From Spirochaetaceae bacterium (GTDB lineage: Bacteria > Spirochaetota > Spirochaetia > SZUA-6 > Bin103): 64,000 bases of DNA. This document shows positions 61,256 to 64,000 of this stretch, one piece after another; the first letter of the stretch is position 1; every line of letters starts with the position of its first letter. The stretch covers positions 22,513 through 86,512 of the forward strand of contig JAPPKD010000299.1 in NCBI GenBank assembly GCA_028820215.1, in the 5' to 3' direction. The position numbers and the translations under genes were made by a program. Under the pieces are notes generated by a model. The model was given only the letters and a program-made list of their open reading frames with translations. It did no database searches and was not told the origin of the DNA.

Positions 61256-61330
61256 GGCGACCCCACAGGAGAGTACTCTCCGGTCCTGGCGGCCGGCCAG
61301 TGAGGTGATCGCGAGCGGCGGAGCGCTCAC
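61256..61330 (-). pseudogene. Truncated tacT-like acetyltransferase toxin
   Basis: A GTG at 61330 overlaps the stop codon of the DUF1778 antitoxin (GTGA), exactly where the GNAT toxin of a TacAT pair should start. The first 25 codons read like the N-terminus of such toxins, with APPLAI, then GRQDR and a CGV motif, and then the similarity stops; the old-yellow-enzyme fragment begins six bases further on. The catalytic acetyl-CoA domain is absent. Confidence 0.45.
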
Positions 61331-61614
61331 TCCCAGCTTGCGCGGCGTTCATGCTCCTTCAGGGCGGCAGCCAATGCGCCGGTAATCTTCGGTGGATGCA
61401 CGAGCGCATCGAAGAACGCCTCTGCATCGGTACGGCTCAGCACCATCTGTTCGTGCTCCCGGATCGTCACTTCGGCCTGAGCGAGCGCACATGACAGCAT
61501 GAAGCCGCTTGCGGTCTTCCCTTTCATGGAAGCGGCACGCTCGATCCGCTCCTTGGCGTCCGACGTCAGCCGGATGTTGAAACGCTGTTGCTTGAGGGGG
61601 TTCGTACGCGGCAT
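61327..61614 (-). CDS. tacA: DUF1778 (TacA-type) antitoxin, toxin lost
   Basis: A 95-residue ribbon-helix-helix antitoxin: the strand QRFNIRLTSDAKERIERAASMKG is the DNA-binding domain, followed by TASGFMLSCALAQAEVTI and a toxin-wrapping tail ending in LKEHERRASWE. These proteins neutralise a GNAT acetyltransferase that modifies aminoacyl-tRNA. Only a short remnant of that toxin remains downstream, so the antitoxin is an orphan that may still act as a repressor or protect against a related toxin. Confidence 0.85.
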   Translation of the reverse strand: MPRTNPLKQQRFNIRLTSDAKERIERAASMKGKTASGFMLSCALAQAEVTIREHEQMVLSRTDAEAFFDALVHPPKITGALAAALKEHERRASWE

Positions 61615-61736
61615 GCTATCGACTCTCGCACTCCTTTGTACGTCGGTTGGGTGCCTGTGTGCAAAGTGCCGCCTGATCGATCCGACGTTCGGTACGCCGT
61701 CTCACGGCACATGGGGTATGTTGATCAGAGGGAACC

Positions 61737-63155
61737 ATGCAGATTGACATGACGATGAACGCGGCTGACTTAGCGGATGCGGCGCACAGGGTATTCGAGG
61801 CCGCGGCCGGCAAGGTACGCAACATCCACGAGACCAGGGACCCGAGCAGCGGCGCCCCGGTCTACACGGTCGCCGGCCGCTACACGCAGCGCGGCTGGAC
61901 GGAGTGGACGGAGGGCTTCCAGTACGGCTGCGCCCTGCTGGCGTTCGACGGGGCGGGCGACGAGGAGCTGCTGGAGCTGGGCCGGCGGCAGACTTGGGAC
62001 CACATGGCGCCGCATCTGAGCCACGTCGGCGTGCACGACCACGGCTTCAACACCATGAGCACCTACGGCAACCTGCTGCGGCTGGCCCGCGAAGGCCGCT
62101 GGCAGGCGAGCGACGGGGACGTCGAGGCGTGCCGCGTCGCGATCAAGGTCTCCGGCGCCGTGCAGGCGGCTCGTTGGACCGGGCTTCCCGAAGGGCTGGG
62201 GTACGTCTACTCGTTCAACGGGCCGCACTCGCTGTTCATCGACACCATCCGCTCGATGCGGGTGCTGGCCGCCGCGCACGACCTCGGCCACGTCCTGATG
62301 GGCGAGCGCGACCGCCGCATCCCGCTGCTCGGCCGCGCCCTCATCCACGCGGAGACCACGGCCCGCCACAACGTGTACTACGGCGACGGACGCGACTCCT
62401 ACGACATCGCCGGGCGTGTCGCGCACGAGTCGATCTTCAACACCAACGACGGCAGCTACCGCTGCCCGAGCACCCAGCAGGGATACTCGCCGTTCTCCAC
62501 CTGGACCCGCGGGCTGGCCTGGGCCGTGCTGGGCTATCCGGAGCTGCTGGAGATGCTTGAGTGCTGCGATCCGGACGAGGTGGCAGAGCTGGCGGTCCCG
62601 TCGATGGAGTCGGTGGAGGCGGCGCGCGCGCGGCTGCTGCAGGTGGCGCGGGCGACCGCCGACTTCCTGATCGACAACTCGGCGAGCGACGGGATCCCGT
62701 ACTGGGACACCGGCGCTCCCGGGCTTGCGCAACTCGGCGACTGGCGCAGCCGGCCGGCCGAGCCCGACAATCCGGCCGAGCCGGTGGACTCGTCGGCCGC
62801 GGCGATCGGCGCCCAGGGGTTGCTGCGCCTGGGCGTCCTGCTGGCCGGCAGCGACGGCGATGCGGCGCGGCGCTACACGCAGGCCGGCCTGACCATGGCC
62901 CGCACCCTGTTCGCGGCTCCCTACCTGTCCGAGGACCCGAGTCATCAGGGCCTGCTGCTGCACGCGGTCTACCACCGCCCCAACGGGTGGGACCACGTGC
63001 CGGCCGGCAGCGCCGTTCCGAACGGCGAGGCATGCATGTGGGGCGACTACCACCTGCTGGAGCTTGCCGTGCTCGTGCAGCGTCTGGGCCGTGGCGGCCG
63101 GCTCACCTGGCTGGCCCCGCGCGCCGGCGCCGCCGACCGCGGGACGGCCGACTGA
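61737..63155 (+). CDS. GH88-like unsaturated glucuronyl hydrolase family protein
   Basis: A 472-residue (alpha/alpha)6-barrel protein. Family features are WTEGFQYGCALLAF, HDHGFNTMSTYGNLLRLA (about 99-116, with the conserved aspartate), LFIDTIRSM (about 163, second catalytic aspartate region), SIFNTNDGSYRCPSTQQGYSPFSTWTRGLAWAVLGY (about 230-260, given here as two adjoining parts) and HLLELAVLVQRL at the end. GH88 enzymes hydrate the double bond of unsaturated uronic acid left by polysaccharide lyases. No signal peptide is present, so it acts inside the cell. ATG 61737 follows AGAGG. It fits the uronate theme of uxaE. Confidence 0.78.
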   Translation: MQIDMTMNAADLADAAHRVFEAAAGKVRNIHETRDPSSGAPVYTVAGRYTQRGWTEWTEGFQYGCALLAFDGAGDEELLELGRRQTWDHMAPHLSHVGVHDHGFNTMSTYGNLLRLAREGRWQASDGDVEACRVAIKVSGAVQAARWTGLPEGLGYVYSFNGPHSLFIDTIRSMRVLAAAHDLGHVLMGERDRRIPLLGRALIHAETTARHNVYYGDGRDSYDIAGRVAHESIFNTNDGSYRCPSTQQGYSPFSTWTRGLAWAVLGYPELLEMLECCDPDEVAELAVPSMESVEAARARLLQVARATADFLIDNSASDGIPYWDTGAPGLAQLGDWRSRPAEPDNPAEPVDSSAAAIGAQGLLRLGVLLAGSDGDAARRYTQAGLTMARTLFAAPYLSEDPSHQGLLLHAVYHRPNGWDHVPAGSAVPNGEACMWGDYHLLELAVLVQRLGRGGRLTWLAPRAGAADRGTAD

Positions 63156-63173
63156 CGACGGAGGAAGACGAGC

Positions 63174-63974
63174 ATGAGACGATTGAGTGCGATCGCGACA
63201 GGAGTGGTATTGATGTTCGGAGCATCCATGGCAGGCGCCAGCGGCTTGGGCGAGGAAGGGTCGGGCACCCTGGTCACGGAACGCCTTGCCCTTTGGGGTT
63301 TCACCGGGATCGAGGTTGGCGGTTCCTGGCGGATCACCGTACGTCCCGGTCCATACGACGTGCAGGTCACCGTCGACGACAACGTGGTCGACGATCTGCG
63401 GGTCGAGGTACGCGGCGATGCGCTGCACTTCGGGCTGCGGCCGCAGGTGAGACTGCGGCGCGTGACGCTGCGCGCGCAGGTGACCATGCCGGCGCTCGAT
63501 GCGGTGCGGGTCAGCGGCAGTGGAGAGGCGACGTTCGCGGACTTCGAGAGTCCGTCGCTGCGGCTCGGCGTGTCGGGCTCCGGTGACGTGGAGGGCTCGG
63601 GGATCTCCGTGGGCGTCCTGGATGCCGGTGTCTCCGGCTCCGGCGACATCACGCTGGAGGGCTGCGCAAGCGAATCCGCCGGCGTGTCGATCACCGGCTC
63701 CGGCGACGTGACGCTCCGCGGAGCGTCCGATGAGGAGCCGGCCGGCATCCTGACGCTGCAGATCAGCGGGTCCGGCAGCGCCGAACTCGATGGGTGTGCG
63801 TTCGCCTCTGCAAACGTCGGCATCACCGGCTCCGGATCGGGCACGCTGACGCTGGGCAGCGGCGACCTTACCGGCAGCATCTCCGGCTCCGGCGAGGTGC
63901 GCTACCGCGGCTCTCCCGCGCGGGTGGACGTGCGCACCACGGGCTTAGCCCGCATAGCTCACCAAGGGGGATAG
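63174..63974 (+). CDS. GIN-domain (DUF2807) secreted protein
   Basis: A 266-residue exported protein with a signal peptide (about 1-22, ending MAGA|SG). The rest is the head GIN-domain fold: LWGFTGIEVGGSWRITV, VDDNVVDDLRVEVRGDALHFGL, then about eight turns built on the repeated S-G-S-G-D/E motif (VSGSGEATF, VSGSGDVEG, ITGSGDVTL and so on), forming a beta-helix. Function is unknown; such proteins are probably adhesive or structural in the periplasm or outer membrane. It lies 18 bases after the GH88-like gene and is likely co-transcribed. The final 26 bases of the window contain a short GTGGTATTT direct repeat only. Confidence 0.87.
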   Translation: MRRLSAIATGVVLMFGASMAGASGLGEEGSGTLVTERLALWGFTGIEVGGSWRITVRPGPYDVQVTVDDNVVDDLRVEVRGDALHFGLRPQVRLRRVTLRAQVTMPALDAVRVSGSGEATFADFESPSLRLGVSGSGDVEGSGISVGVLDAGVSGSGDITLEGCASESAGVSITGSGDVTLRGASDEEPAGILTLQISGSGSAELDGCAFASANVGITGSGSGTLTLGSGDLTGSISGSGEVRYRGSPARVDVRTTGLARIAHQGG

Positions 63975-64000
63975 ACACGGGGTGGTATTTGTGGTATTTG

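Noticed and set aside
1..64000. tRNA, rRNA, CRISPR arrays, prophage or intact insertion sequences
   Set aside because: No cloverleaf-like sequence, repeat-spacer array, transposase or phage structural gene was recognised; the TIGR02391 gene alone does not make a prophage.

Overview
This is a GC-rich, densely coded bacterial chromosome segment with no rRNA, tRNA, CRISPR array or intact insertion sequence that I can see. The organism is probably an uncultured high-GC spirochaete: the giant surface protein at 22024-26541 combines FlgD-type Ig repeats with an OmpA domain, the long-chain acyl-CoA ligase looks spirochaete-like, and MraY has a divergent C-terminal histidine motif. The abundance of Gfo/Idh oxidoreductases, sugar isomerases and phytanoyl-CoA-dioxygenase-like proteins is what is seen in free-living or host-associated marine heterotrophs. 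The lineage call is an inference.

Layout. 1-3.9 kb: a PhyH-like oxygenase, an orphan antitoxin and a TIGR02391 gene that appear to be inserted into an array of Cof-type HAD hydrolases (two intact copies plus a relic). 3.8-8.9 kb: two ABC exporter half-subunits separated by a DUF1854 gene. 8.9-13.3 kb: an aldolase-like PLP enzyme, then DUF2491-like, Ser/Arg-rich and DUF350 membrane proteins facing a voltage-gated K+ channel across a shared promoter/operator; this resembles the YjfKL-type envelope-stress neighbourhood. 13.3-22 kb: a palindromic MITE-like element, mraY, a TauE exporter, and sugar-acid genes (uxaE, Ldh-family dehydrogenase, enolase-superfamily dehydratase) with an M14 peptidase and an acyl-CoA ligase. 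22-26.5 kb: the 1,505-residue repeat protein.

26.6-36.2 kb: a leftward operon with overlapping ends (DsbD-alpha-like lipoprotein, purF, ligD, P450), then rpsR with a repetitive tail, prs, a DapB-like dehydrogenase and cobU. 36.2-48.4 kb: three Gfo/Idh oxidoreductases, a sugar isomerase, metG, brnTA, a large Asp-box (BNR) propeller protein and a threonine-aldolase-family enzyme. 48.5-54.6 kb: HD hydrolase, D-amino-acid dehydrogenase, rlmN, vapBC, NAD-formate dehydrogenase and a lone MNT nucleotidyltransferase. 54.6-64 kb: a YqiJ/flotillin pair, an old-yellow-enzyme oxidoreductase, a second PhyH-like oxygenase with an SDR, a decaying toxin-antitoxin patch (higBA, orphan tacA with a destroyed toxin), a GH88-like hydrolase and a GIN-domain protein.

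The most unusual items are: LigD whose central ligase domain has lost its catalytic lysine and its OB fold; PurF whose catalytic cysteine lies 116 residues inside the chain; ribosomal protein S18 with eight heptapeptide repeats; and two PhyH-family proteins in which the iron-binding HxD motif reads H-G-G or H-G-S, as in Fe/2OG halogenases. Many genes on the same strand overlap by four bases (NTGA), and several predicted promoters lie so close to start codons that leaderless translation is likely.
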